Shown: positions 17,077 through 26,233 of the stretch, piece after piece
Layout of the letters: every line of letters begins with the position of its first letter
How positions within the stretch are numbered: position 1 is the first letter of the stretch
Origin: CAVTRI01 sp963737075
Lineage (GTDB): Bacteria; Actinomycetota; Acidimicrobiia; Acidimicrobiales; Palsa-688
Length of the DNA: 64,000 bases
Reading direction: 5' to 3'
Assembly: GCA_963737075.1 (NCBI GenBank)
Contig: CAVTRI010000001.1
Location: forward strand, 62,001 to 126,000
The notes under the pieces: generated by a model
What the model was told of the DNA's origin: nothing
What the model saw: the letters and a program-made list of their open reading frames with translations, nothing else
The model's database searches: none
Position numbers and translations under genes: made by a program

Positions 17077-17333
17077 CTCTCCTCTCTCAGCCCCACGCGG
17101 CAATAGTAGACCGAAATCATCGCTGTCGATCGACCAGCTCAAGGGAACCGCGATGCCGGCAGCGGGATCGGAGATCTGGGCCGTAATGCCTCTGACACCT
17201 ACGGCGCGATTTGGCGCTGGTTGAAACAACTCGACGGTCAATGGCTCTCCAATGAGGCATGGTCACGATGACAATCTGCCTGCTAGTCTCCGCGTAGGAA
17301 AAGCTCAAGAGAGTGGCTCGCTAGGAGGCGACA

Positions 17334-18362
17334 GTGGTTACTGCAGCGGACGCACGGGAGTGGGCGGCGAGCGGCGGGCTGCGCGGCATCGGCGATTCGC
17401 TGTACACGCCGTTCACCGGCGCCGACGGTGAGGAGATCGATTGGGACGCATATCGCCACCTCGTCCGCTACTGCGTACGCGACCTCCGCCATGCCATGCT
17501 CTGGCTGACGAGCGGAGTCGGCGAGTGGTGGTCGCTGACCATGGAGGAACGCAAGCGGCTGGCTGAAGTGGCCATCGAGGAAGCTAAGGCCGTCGCCCCG
17601 GACACGGTGATCCAGGCATGCACGGCGGCGTGCTCCGCGAAGGATGCGCTGGAGCTCACGCTGCACGCCCAGGAGTCTGGCGCCGACATCTGCTACCTAC
17701 AGACACCCCCGATGGAGGTCCACGCTGGCGACGGCGTGCTGCGGTTTTTCGAGTACATCGCCGACCGCACGGACATCGCGCTCGGGATGTTCAACTCTCC
17801 TTCCTCCGGCTATGTGCTCACGGCGAAAGAGATGGCGGAGATCTACCACCGTATTCCTGCAGTCGTAGCGGTGAAGGAGGGCGTCCAAGACAGCACCTCG
17901 CGTGCGCCGGCGCTGCACGCGCTGGCGCCAGAGCTCGTCATCTGGGAATGCGATCTCATCGTGTACCGAGCCGGTTGGTTGCAGGACGGGATCGTGGGTC
18001 CCGCGCAGCTGGGAACCGCCGGATACCTCTTCGAGACGCCCGACAGACTCTGGTATACGGAGTACTGGCAGATGATCTGGGAGGGTCGCCTCAATGAGGC
18101 AAGAGCCTATGCCAGGGAATCCGGTCTTGACGAGTATCAGTCGTCGTTCGGCAACTGGTTTGTCGAGTATCCGGGTAGGTCGGATTACTTCACGCACTGG
18201 GGCGAGGCCTTTAAGTACGTTGCATCGGTCATCGGTCTACCGATCGGGGACTACCCCCATTCCCGGCCGCCGCAGGGACTGTTGCCCGAGGCCGCGAAGG
18301 ACCAGCTGCGCGCGGCGGTCGAGAATGCGGGATTGGCGAGAAAGGCGTTGGTCGTCGCATAG
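17334..18362 (+). CDS. dihydrodipicolinate synthase/N-acetylneuraminate lyase-family aldolase
   Basis: A 342-residue TIM-barrel class I aldolase. The Schiff-base lysine is Lys181 (PAVVAVKEGVQD), and the substrate carboxylate loop appears as LTSGVGEWWSLT near residue 60. The catalytic tyrosine of true DapA (YNxP) is replaced by phenylalanine in MFNSPSSGY around residue 153, so dihydrodipicolinate synthesis is unlikely. The C-terminal ~60 residues are longer than in DapA. Another keto-acid aldolase or hydratase role is more plausible. GTG at 17334 follows AGGAGG 6 bases upstream. It stands alone on the plus strand. Confidence 0.8.
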   Translation: MVTAADAREWAASGGLRGIGDSLYTPFTGADGEEIDWDAYRHLVRYCVRDLRHAMLWLTSGVGEWWSLTMEERKRLAEVAIEEAKAVAPDTVIQACTAACSAKDALELTLHAQESGADICYLQTPPMEVHAGDGVLRFFEYIADRTDIALGMFNSPSSGYVLTAKEMAEIYHRIPAVVAVKEGVQDSTSRAPALHALAPELVIWECDLIVYRAGWLQDGIVGPAQLGTAGYLFETPDRLWYTEYWQMIWEGRLNEARAYARESGLDEYQSSFGNWFVEYPGRSDYFTHWGEAFKYVASVIGLPIGDYPHSRPPQGLLPEAAKDQLRAAVENAGLARKALVVA

Positions 18363-18533
18363 CCCGTCGAGGCCCCAGAAGCGTTTGTTCCCGGTCCTAT
18401 AGATGCGAAGCCTGACGAACTATCCCGAGCTACCGGGGTCATGAGAGTGACGCCGCATAGTGGTACCACGGGGCGGTAAGCATCCCGACCCTACAGCACC
18501 CGACCGAGATGCCGCTGCGCCGCCGGCGGACAG

Positions 18534-19145
18534 TCAGGCCTGGTGCGTTTTCAGACCGTCGAGCACGAGAGGCAGAACGCGCTCGGCCTGCTCTGGAGTC
18601 AGGGTGGCGTTGATGCACATCGGGCCGACCAGCTGCATCAGGTCGTCAGCAGTGATATCGGAGCGGGCCACGCTGGCCTCCTGAGCCCGGCGGAGGACTT
18701 GTCCGCATGCGGCCCAGATGCGATCGCGCGAGACCGACTTGAGATCGGGGTTCTTCTCGAACGCCTCATGCAACTCGTTGAGGAACGTTCGCTTGGTGCG
18801 GGCGAAGTCGACGTAGGACCGGAGCCACCTCTCCAGCGCGTCCCACGGATCCATCCGCATGGCACCCGTGTTGGCCGCGTCGACGAGGGATTGGACATCG
18901 TCGCGGTAGACCGCTTCCACCACGTCGATGCGCTTGGGGAAGTGGCGGTACAGGGTGCCGACACCGACGCCGGCCTGCTTGGCGATGGCCTCCATCGACG
19001 CGCCGCCTCCTTGGTCGGAGAAGACCTTCCGGGCTGCGTCGAGAAGACGCTCGTAGTTCCGCCGGGCGTCGGCCCGCATAGGGCGGTCGCCTCGCTCGGA
19101 CGGTCCCTCCTGCGCCTGTGTCTGGTTTGTGTGCTCTCCGGTCAT
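18534..19145 (-). CDS. TetR-family repressor of the adjacent MFS pump
   Basis: A 203-residue regulator with an N-terminal helix-turn-helix (ERLLDAARKVFSDQG, then ASMEAIAKQAGVGVGTLYRHF) and an all-helical ligand domain. ATG at 19145 is selected because GGAGG is 9 bases upstream; the in-frame GTG at 19160 lies just before that site. It is divergent from an MFS efflux gene, and a 23-bp imperfect palindrome lies between them over the pump's promoter. Such repressors bind the pump's substrate and release the operator. A near-copy of part of this gene's DNA occurs at 23281. Confidence 0.88.
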   Translation of the reverse strand: MTGEHTNQTQAQEGPSERGDRPMRADARRNYERLLDAARKVFSDQGGGASMEAIAKQAGVGVGTLYRHFPKRIDVVEAVYRDDVQSLVDAANTGAMRMDPWDALERWLRSYVDFARTKRTFLNELHEAFEKNPDLKSVSRDRIWAACGQVLRRAQEASVARSDITADDLMQLVGPMCINATLTPEQAERVLPLVLDGLKTHQA

Positions 19146-19209
19146 GGCCGGAACCTCCACGGTTCCCCTTGGAAGAAGAACCAGCTTGCCGATCTGTTCG
19201 ACAAACGAC

Positions 19210-19260
19210 TTGCAAACCGGAGGCCCCCTCCGTATACTAAGTGGAGGAAGCTTCCGCTTA
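19210..19260 (+). promoter_or_regulatory. promoter and TetR operator for MFS gene
   Basis: A sigma-70-type promoter is visible: TTGCAA (19210-19215), 17 bases, TATACT (19233-19238). Directly after it, at 19238-19260, is TAAGTGGA-N7-TCCGCTTA, an inverted repeat with seven of eight complementary arm positions. An operator covering the transcription start would let the divergent TetR protein block polymerase. Confidence 0.65.
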
Positions 19261-19292
19261 ATCTCAGGATACCAGCGGAGAGGTCGTAGTCA

Positions 19293-20801
19293 ATGGTCCA
19301 ACCGTCCAATTTTATCTCGTTGCCGGCGCTTGACCGGCTGCGTCGAACCCCATCAATGGTGCTCGCTGTCATCCTCACGGCGCAGCTGATGGTGGTGCTC
19401 GACGCCACCATCGTCAACGTCGCCTTGCCCCACATCCAGCGGAGCCTTGGGTTCTCCAGCTCGTCGCTGTCGTGGGTGCTCAACGCCTATGTACTTACGT
19501 TCGGCGGCCTCTTGCTGCTCGGGGCGCGGTCGGGCGATCTGCTTGGGCGGCGGCGTACATTCCTCGCCGGGGTTTCGCTGTTCACATTGAGCTCACTGGC
19601 CGGCGGGTTCGCCACCTCCAGTTGGATGCTGCTCACCGCCAGAGCCGTCCAGGGCGTGGGAGGAGCGCTGGCCGCTCCTGCTGCTTTGGCCCTGCTGACC
19701 GCCGTCTTTCCCGAGGGGGCGGCGCGAGTGCGCGCCATCGGGCTGTACACCACGGTGTCGGCGGCCGGTGGCGCCACAGGCCTGGTTGCGGGCGGCCTAC
19801 TGACCCAGTGGGCGTCGTGGCGGTGGGTCATGTTCGTCAACGTTCCGATCGGCATCGCCGTCGTGGCCCTCGGCGTCGCCTCGCTCGTGGAGACCGAGCG
19901 CCGCTCCGGTCGTTTTGACCTCGCGGGTGCGATTACGTCCACCGCCGGAATGGGCGCCGTGGTGCTGGGGCTGGTGGAGGCTGGGTCCGCTGGTTGGGCG
20001 GCCCCGATCACGGTGGTGTCCCTGGTCGCGGGGCTGGCGCTTCTGGGTCTATTCGTATGGATCGAGGAGACGGCGGCCGAGCCGGTGTTGCCGCTTCGAA
20101 TCCTCGCCGACCGCACCCGGGCTGGCGCCAACGTGGCCAGAGGGCTCGGCTACGCCGGGATGTACGGGACGATCTTCTTCTTCACCCAGTTCCTGCAGGA
20201 CATCCAGGGCCACTCGCCGCTGGTCACCGGCCTCGGGTTTCTGCCTACCCCGCTGACGGTGTTCCTCTCATCGCAGCTCACGAGCAGAGTGCTCGTCAAC
20301 CGGCTACCGGCCAGGACCCTCATGGTCATCGGATCGGGCATTTCCGCCGGCGGCCTGTTTCTCGCCACCCAGCTCCACGCCGGGAGCCCGTATCTGCAGA
20401 TACTGCCATCGCTCATCATGATGGGTGCCGGTATGGGCATCTCCTTTGTCAGCCTGACCACCGCTGGTCTGGCCGGGGTCGACCCCCGCGACGCCGGCGC
20501 CGCTTCGGGGCTCATCAACGTCATGCAGCAACTCGGTGCGGCACTCGGCCTGGCCGTGCTGGTCACCGTCTTCGACACCGTCACGGGTGGGGCGGCCACC
20601 GCGCTCGGTCACGCCACCGGTACCGCCGCACGCGCCACAATCGTGCACGGCATGGACCGCACCTTCGCCGCCGCCGCGATATTTGCCTTGGCGGCCCTGG
20701 CCATCATCTTACTGATGGTGCGTACGCCGGCGGCCTCTAGCTCAGCCGAACCCGTACCGGAAGAGGGATCCGTCGAGCCCGAGCTGGCCGAGGCCGCATA
20801 G
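19293..20801 (+). CDS. DHA2-family MFS drug-efflux transporter
   Basis: A 502-residue, 14-helix proton-driven exporter of the EmrB/QacA type. The family motif LDATIVNVALPHIQRSLG occurs in the first helix pair, RSGDLLGRRRTFLAG in the 2-3 loop (motif A), and GGATGLVAGGLLTQW in helix 5 (motif C, antiporter). The C-terminal tail is acidic and rich in Pro/Glu. Divergent transcription with a TetR repressor and the operator over its promoter point to substrate-induced efflux. The ligand is unknown. A hairpin directly after the stop probably ends the transcript. Confidence 0.9.
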   Translation: MVQPSNFISLPALDRLRRTPSMVLAVILTAQLMVVLDATIVNVALPHIQRSLGFSSSSLSWVLNAYVLTFGGLLLLGARSGDLLGRRRTFLAGVSLFTLSSLAGGFATSSWMLLTARAVQGVGGALAAPAALALLTAVFPEGAARVRAIGLYTTVSAAGGATGLVAGGLLTQWASWRWVMFVNVPIGIAVVALGVASLVETERRSGRFDLAGAITSTAGMGAVVLGLVEAGSAGWAAPITVVSLVAGLALLGLFVWIEETAAEPVLPLRILADRTRAGANVARGLGYAGMYGTIFFFTQFLQDIQGHSPLVTGLGFLPTPLTVFLSSQLTSRVLVNRLPARTLMVIGSGISAGGLFLATQLHAGSPYLQILPSLIMMGAGMGISFVSLTTAGLAGVDPRDAGAASGLINVMQQLGAALGLAVLVTVFDTVTGGAATALGHATGTAARATIVHGMDRTFAAAAIFALAALAIILLMVRTPAASSSAEPVPEEGSVEPELAEAA

Positions 20802-20803
20802 AA

Positions 20804-20821
20804 GCCCCTTCGCTCAGGGGC
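20804..20821 (+). terminator. hairpin after MFS gene
   Basis: GCCCC (20804-20808), an eight-base loop, and GGGGC (20817-20821) follow the MFS stop codon by two bases. There is no T-tract, so it would be a weak or factor-assisted terminator. Confidence 0.4.
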
Positions 20822-21140
20822 GCCGGTCGCGCCCTGGGCGGCCGCATGGCGCGCAATGTGGTGGCTCGATGGTTTTGGATGGGAGGCGCTGTGGCGCCGC
20901 GGCTCCGAGTCCCCTCGAGCGACCGAGCATGAGCGCGACACACGATCCCATCCTGCGAGTTTGCGGTTTCCCGGAGGGAAGCGCACGCTGATGTCGATCG
21001 GGACGGGTCCGGCATCCACGAAGCCGGCGCGGGCGTGCCTCTGCTCAGATGTCCAGCCCGCTCGCGTCGGCAAGCGGGCCGGCTTCGTCGCGAGAGCGGG
21101 TACCCGGTCGCCGGTGGTCTGTGCGAGGACTGTGTTTCCT
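20822..21140. other. intergenic, nothing recognised
   Basis: The space between the convergent MFS and sigma-PurC genes shows no credible frame, RNA or repeat. Confidence 0.4.
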
Positions 21141-22577
21141 TCAGACGAACTGCTTCGTGAGTTCCGCGACCTCGTCGAAGTTCTTCTTGATGTCGGGCAA
21201 GGACTGGCTGCCGTCGCGGTAGGCCTGTTTTGACATGTCCCTATCTCCGAAGCGAAGTCGCCCGGAGTCGCTATCTATGACGTCGGCGACCAACAGAGCG
21301 CCGGTTTCGTGGTCGAAGCCGCATTCGATCTTGAAGTCGAAGTACGTGCCGCCGAGTCTCGCCCACGCGTGCTCGACTATCTCGAATGCCCGGACGGTGA
21401 GGTCGCGAAGTTGTTCAAGAAGCTCAGAGGTGACCGTTGCATAGCGACTGCGCGACAGCATCTCCTCGCTGATGAGGTCGCCGGCGTGGACGTCGCCGAG
21501 TTGAAGAGCCGCCTTCGTGTTGGGTACGAAACGCCGCAACACGTCGCGCGCAAAGTCGAATTCAAGGAGCGGATCATGGTTCGCGTCGTCCTTCTCGAAG
21601 ACCTCGAAGGCGAGATCGGCAAAGACGGTGCCGTCGGCGATGTCGGCATTCCGGTGCAGAAAGCTATCAGTCGCGATCCGTCGAGCGACGAGTTCGAGCG
21701 GGATCATCTCGACCTTGCGCGCCCGAAAAGTGACTGCGTCGAGCCGCTCGACAAAATGCGTCGGCACGCGATTGTTGTTGAGGAGTCGAAAGATGTTGCA
21801 GGTCGTTGTTGTAGACGACGCCGCCTTGCCCTCGATGACATCGTGCTTCGCTCCGTCGCCCGCCGTGATGTCGTCCTTGCTCCGGATCAACACGGTGCCG
21901 TCGCTGGCGTCGATGACGATCTTTGTCTTGCCTTCGATGGCCTGCATCAGCTTTTCCTTCTCTCGGGTCAGAACGGGCGATGTCACGTCGGGGATCGTCG
22001 TCAGCCGATCGGGGCGCACTGAACGGATCCGGTCGATCTCATCCACGCCGGCGCGAAGTCGGCGTCGGGTGCGGTTCAGCCGTGACCGCACCGTGCCAAC
22101 CGGGATGTTGAGCGCATTCGCGATCTCCCCGTAGGTGAGCGCCTCCCACGCGTGGAGCAGCAACACGTCGCGTTCGGCGGGTGGGAGCTCGTCGAGCAGT
22201 TGCGCCATCGCTCGCACCTGCAGTTGAGCGTCTATGACGTCCGCCACTGCGTCGACGTCATCGTCCGGCTCGCTCTGCGCGATGAGGCGGTCCAACATCC
22301 TGAGTTCGCCGGCCCGCCGCCGAAAGTGCTTCCGCAACAGGTTGGACGCGATTCCGTACAGCCAGGGCAGCGCCGTCGAGAAGTCCGAGGCGTAGCGGAA
22401 ACGGGCCTCGAACGCAGCGAGAAATACGTCAGCCAGCAGGTCGCTCGCATCGTCCGGACCGATCCGCCGCGCGAGATACCGGAAGACCGTCTCGGCGTGC
22501 CGGTCGAAGATCTCGCCGAACCGAGCGGGTTCGTCCACCGATTCGATTACGAGTTCAGCATCCGACCGGCCGATCAC
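21141..22577 (-). CDS. ECF sigma factor fused to SAICAR-synthetase (PurC) domain
   Basis: One open frame encodes 478 residues. Residues ~15-185 are an ECF sigma factor: region 2 (FGEIFDRHAETVFRYL, DASDLLADVFLAAF) and region 4 (LPPAERDVLLLHAWEALTYG, IPVGTVRSRLNRTRRRL). After a ~22-residue linker, residues 211-478 form a complete PurC-like domain (EGKTKIVIDASDGTVLI, KDDITAGDGAKHDVIEGK, KVEMIPLELVARR, DFKIECG). PurC condenses CAIR with aspartate in purine synthesis. The usual DEI before the last strand reads DVI here. Met211 (21947) has AAGGA upstream, so the PurC part could also be made separately. GTG 22577 is the start. No other purine gene is near. Confidence 0.8.
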   Translation of the reverse strand: MIGRSDAELVIESVDEPARFGEIFDRHAETVFRYLARRIGPDDASDLLADVFLAAFEARFRYASDFSTALPWLYGIASNLLRKHFRRRAGELRMLDRLIAQSEPDDDVDAVADVIDAQLQVRAMAQLLDELPPAERDVLLLHAWEALTYGEIANALNIPVGTVRSRLNRTRRRLRAGVDEIDRIRSVRPDRLTTIPDVTSPVLTREKEKLMQAIEGKTKIVIDASDGTVLIRSKDDITAGDGAKHDVIEGKAASSTTTTCNIFRLLNNNRVPTHFVERLDAVTFRARKVEMIPLELVARRIATDSFLHRNADIADGTVFADLAFEVFEKDDANHDPLLEFDFARDVLRRFVPNTKAALQLGDVHAGDLISEEMLSRSRYATVTSELLEQLRDLTVRAFEIVEHAWARLGGTYFDFKIECGFDHETGALLVADVIDSDSGRLRFGDRDMSKQAYRDGSQSLPDIKKNFDEVAELTKQFV

Positions 22578-23226
22578 ACCTCATCCTTACCGTCAAGCCC
22601 GACTTCGGTTCGCGGATCCTGCCCGGCCTCCCCACGTGACCGCACGCGTAGCGAGCCGGCAACCGGAAGAACGGCGGACGACCCGAACGCCGGTTATCTC
22701 TCGCGCCTGCCGAGAGACGCTGGACTGTCCCCGAACGCGCGGACATATCGACGTGCGCATCGCCCCGAGGCCCCGTGTGGAGCGCAGCAACTACTGCAAG
22801 CATCCACAACCCGTCCGCTGCGAGAGCGAAGGGACGATACCTCGGCGCGTGATCGGCCAGCCGGCCACGCTCCACGTGGGGGGTGCCCCCGTGCGCGGTC
22901 AATTCGGCTCACGGCTCGCGGTGAAGCTGGGCAGGTGCCGACGTGCGTGAGCGGCGTTGTCGAGCCGGGTGATGCGCGAGGACCCCCGCGAGGCACACCA
23001 GCCTACCGTCAATCGTGGGCAGTCCGCACAGGTCACGAACATTGACACACCTCGGCCAGTCGAGATGTCGACTGGGCTGCGGAGCTTTCCTCTTGGATGG
23101 TCGGATCGCCCGTAGTACAGAGCTCCTGCCAGCGGCGGGGTGCGATCTGATGCCACGCCAGCGATAGATGGCGCGCTCGGGCATCACATACGTAGCCCGA
23201 TCACGCCTGCCATGAACGATCGGCGG

Positions 23227-23264
23227 CCTTATCGCGCCGTGCCCTGGTGGATGGCGCGATAAGG
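23227..23264. repeat. 12-bp perfect inverted repeat, 14-base loop
   Basis: CCTTATCGCGCC (23227-23238) is the exact reverse complement of GGCGCGATAAGG (23253-23264). No T-tract follows on either strand. It could be a protein-binding palindrome, an old transposon end or a weak terminator behind the leftward ABC-F gene's upstream neighbourhood. Confidence 0.6.
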
Positions 23265-23280
23265 AGTGCCGGGCACAGGC

Positions 23281-23320
23281 GGGCGTCGGCCCGCATGGGG
23301 CGGCCGCCTGCTCGGACGGT
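23281..23320 (-). pseudogene. TetR-gene fragment
   Basis: The 40 bases align with 19064-19104 inside the TetR gene with one gap and two mismatches, encoding the GRPMRADAR start typical of one TetR subgroup. No helix-turn-helix follows. It is probably what remains of a second repressor gene. Confidence 0.35.
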
Positions 23321-23404
23321 GAATGCGGGGGCCTGGGGCCCGTCCAGCTTCAGTATGGACGCACAAAGGAATCGGGCGGCAACACCCAAATGAACGAGCG
23401 CTCT

Positions 23405-25039
23405 TTACAATCCTCTGGCCGATACCGCGGGTGCGTCGCGCCAGACCGGCTCGGCGGTCTCTTTCAATCTGCCGTCGGCACCGATGTGCATGAAGCGATC
23501 GAAGGAGTTCGCGAACCAGCGGTCGTGGGTGACGGCCAGCACGGTGCCCTCGTACCCCTCGAGCCCATCTTGGAGCGCTTCGGCGCTCTCCAGGTCCAGG
23601 TTGTCGGTGGGCTCATCCAGCAGCAATGTCGTCGCCCCGGCCAACTCGAGCGAGAGGATCTGAAACCGGGCCTGCTGGCCGCCAGATAGCCGGTCGAAGG
23701 GTTGCTCCGCCTGGCGGTCGAGTTCGTACCGACGGAGCGCGCTCATGGACTGACCTCTGTCCCGGTCATGTTCCGACCACAAGATGTCCAGCAGGCTTCG
23801 CCCATTGAGCTCTGGATGGGCGTGTGTCTGTGAGAAGTAGCCCGGTACGACGCGCGCGCCCAGCTTCCACACCCCGTGGTGTGCGACGGGCTCGCCCGCA
23901 AGCAGCCGCAGTAGATGAGACTTACCGGTGCCGTTCGAGCCCAGGAGGGCGACTCGTTGACCGTAGAAGATTTCCAGGTCGAATGGCTCCACCAAACCGG
24001 GTAGCTCCAACGCTGAGAACGTGATGGCTCGCACTCCGGTGCGGCCCCCTTGGAGGTGCATCTTCACATGTTGCGGTCGCGGCGGCTTTGGTGGGGGACC
24101 AATCTCCTCGAATTTTCGCAACCGCGTCTGGGCCGCCTGGTAGCGCGATGCCATCCCGTCGCTGCGGGTGGCGTACTGGCGGAGCGTTGCCACCAGGTTC
24201 TTCAGTTGAGCGTGCTTCTCGTCCCACCGCCGCGTGACCTCCTCGAAGCGCTCGAACCGTTCTGCCCTGGCTTGGTGGTAGGTGCCGAACCCACCACCAT
24301 GCACCCACACCTCCGATCCGGCGGGGCTGGGCTCAATGCTGACGATTTTGTCGGCTGTGCGGGCCAAGAGCTCCCGATCGTGGCTGATATACAGCACCGT
24401 CTTGTCCGTGCCCTTCAGCCGTTGTTCGAGCCAGAGCTTGCCGGGCACGTCCAGGTAGTTGTCCGGTTCGTCGAGCAGCAAGACCTCATCGGTCGAGTGC
24501 AACAGCGACTCGAGCACGAGCCGTTTTTGCTCACCCCCGGACAGCGTCTGCACCCGCCGCCCGTGTGCCATCTCGTAGGTCAGACCGAGCGCCGCCATCG
24601 TGCATCGGTCCCAGACCACCTCCGCCCCGTAGCCTCCTGCTTCATCCCACGTGGCAAGGGCATGGGCGTAGGCCATCCGCACCGATTCGTCGTCTCTTGT
24701 CGACAGGTCTCTCTCGGCTGCTTCTCTCCCGATCGCGGCGTCACGCAGACGCGGGACCGCCACCGATATCAGCAAGTCACGGACCGTCCGCTCGTCTGTC
24801 ACCGACCCCACGAACTGCGGCATGACCCCCAACCCGCCATCCACCGAGACCGTCCCGGTGTCGGGCCGCAGGTCGCCAGCAATCAAGCGCAGCAGCGTCG
24901 TTTTGCCCGCTCCATTGGGGCCGACTAAGGCTACGGTCGAGCCCTCGCCGACGCGGAACGACACGTCATCCAGGAGGACCCGGCCGTCCGGCAGGCAGTA
25001 ATCGAGATGCGCGACTTCCACGTACCCCACGGTGGCCAT
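23405..25039 (-). CDS. ABC-F family ATPase
   Basis: A 544-residue soluble protein with two ABC ATPase domains and no membrane segments. Domain 1 has GPNGAGKTT near residue 40 and LSGGEQKRLVLESLL; domain 2 has GSNGTGKSH near 365 and LSGGQQARFQILSLEL. Between them is the charged helical linker typical of ABC-F proteins (WDEKHAQLKNLVATLRQYA, MASRYQAAQTRLRKFEEI). ABC-F proteins act on ribosomes, either relieving antibiotic stalling or regulating translation. The histidine replacing Thr/Ser after the second Walker lysine (GKSH) is slightly unusual. The stop codon lies at the edge of the gene-poor stretch. Confidence 0.9.
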   Translation of the reverse strand: MATVGYVEVAHLDYCLPDGRVLLDDVSFRVGEGSTVALVGPNGAGKTTLLRLIAGDLRPDTGTVSVDGGLGVMPQFVGSVTDERTVRDLLISVAVPRLRDAAIGREAAERDLSTRDDESVRMAYAHALATWDEAGGYGAEVVWDRCTMAALGLTYEMAHGRRVQTLSGGEQKRLVLESLLHSTDEVLLLDEPDNYLDVPGKLWLEQRLKGTDKTVLYISHDRELLARTADKIVSIEPSPAGSEVWVHGGGFGTYHQARAERFERFEEVTRRWDEKHAQLKNLVATLRQYATRSDGMASRYQAAQTRLRKFEEIGPPPKPPRPQHVKMHLQGGRTGVRAITFSALELPGLVEPFDLEIFYGQRVALLGSNGTGKSHLLRLLAGEPVAHHGVWKLGARVVPGYFSQTHAHPELNGRSLLDILWSEHDRDRGQSMSALRRYELDRQAEQPFDRLSGGQQARFQILSLELAGATTLLLDEPTDNLDLESAEALQDGLEGYEGTVLAVTHDRWFANSFDRFMHIGADGRLKETAEPVWRDAPAVSARGL

Positions 25040-25072
25040 TTTTCCACCGGCAGGTGGCAGCCGCCCCCGATT

Positions 25073-26162
25073 TCAACCGTTTGGAGGCGGTAACCAGAAG
25101 AGCGGGAAGTCGTCTTCCAGCAGCGCCTGCGTAATAACCCGCCCCCGCGGTCGATCAGCCGGGCCACCACGGCGTCACCGTGGACGGTGATCGTGTCGAC
25201 GCCGAACAGCTGGCTGTACGGCCCATCCCTACGGAAGCTGTTTCCAGATCGCAGCACGTTCCCGATGACGTTGGCTGCCGATTTGGCGTCGTTGGCGTTG
25301 GGGTACATGGCGACGGCCAGGGCCGTGGCATTGGTCGGGTCGCCGGGCAGGTAGCCGTAGCCGGCGAACGTCGGGGCCCCTGGCAGCCCGTCCAGGCCCA
25401 GTTTCTGGCGCAGCTGCGCCTCCTCGGCCGAAGACACGGCGGGTCCGACGACCTGCTCCCAAGTGGCGATCAACGACGTGCCGAGCAGCATGACGTCGGT
25501 GCCGTGGAGGAGCCCGAGGGTCGGGCGGACCTCCGGGTCGGAGGCCAGGGACGGGAAGGTGGCTCCCCCGCACGTTGATGACATCACCGGGTGGGACCTC
25601 GGCACCGCCGGCTGCGGCCCGGCCGCCGCGTCCGAGCACGGCGATGTTGCGGGCGTCGAGCAACGTCACTGCCGCGTCTCCGGCAGCGCTATCGGTTTGG
25701 AGATCGTGTACCGAACAATCGCCCCGGTGGACACCGGTCGCACACTGAGCTGGTTCATCGCCGCCCCCACTTTGGACGCCTCGATCGTCCCTGCACCAAC
25801 GAGAGCTGGCTGGGCGGGGCGCCGGCCGACACTTCGGAGCCGATGGCCAAGGGGTCGTACCCCAGGATCTCGGTGCGGTGGGTGCTCCCACAGCAAGGAA
25901 CCGAGCTGCGACCCGCCCCCGACCTGCCGCGATGCGGCTCCTTCGGCACCCGAAGCGAGTGCCAGCGGCGGCGGAACGACAGGCCAGCCGACGTCTATAG
26001 GGCGTGCAGATCATTGACGGCGATCTCGCTGCGATAGGCGGCGGTGTCGGGAATCGACGACAGCCAGCCGGCCGCTACGCGGGCGGCCGTCATCGAGGTG
26101 CTGCTCCCGCCGCAGCCTGCCAGCACGCCGGTCGAGGTGAAGAGCGCCACGAACAGCGCCAT
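25073..26162 (-). pseudogene. secreted lipoprotein gene, multiply frameshifted
   Basis: From ATG 26162 the product begins MALFVALFTSTGVLAGCGG, a lipoprotein signal with lipobox LAGC, and is cut by a stop at 25995 after 55 residues. Protein-like pieces then occur in other frames on the same strand: EILGYDPLAIGSEVSAG, VRPVSTGAIVRYTIS, GTDVMLLGTSLIATWEQVV, TFAGYGYLPGDPTNATAL, and an apparent end at 25073 (QALLEDDFPLFW). At least four indels separate them. The intact protein would be about 350 residues; its function is unknown. Confidence 0.6.
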
Positions 26163-26233
26163 CAATGTTCGCCGTTGCCTGACCGCCGGGATCGTCCCGA
26201 TGGGCCAGAGTGTAGGGGCGGCCTCAGGCGGGA

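Larger units (their letters stand above)
22578..23404. other. 827-bp gene-poor stretch with inverted repeat and TetR fragment
   Basis: I find no gene with recognisable protein sequence. The stretch holds a perfect 12-bp inverted repeat (23227-23264) and a 40-base piece resembling the start of a TetR gene (23281-23320). The upstream signals for the sigma-PurC gene must lie in the first part, but no clear promoter was identified. Confidence 0.4.
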
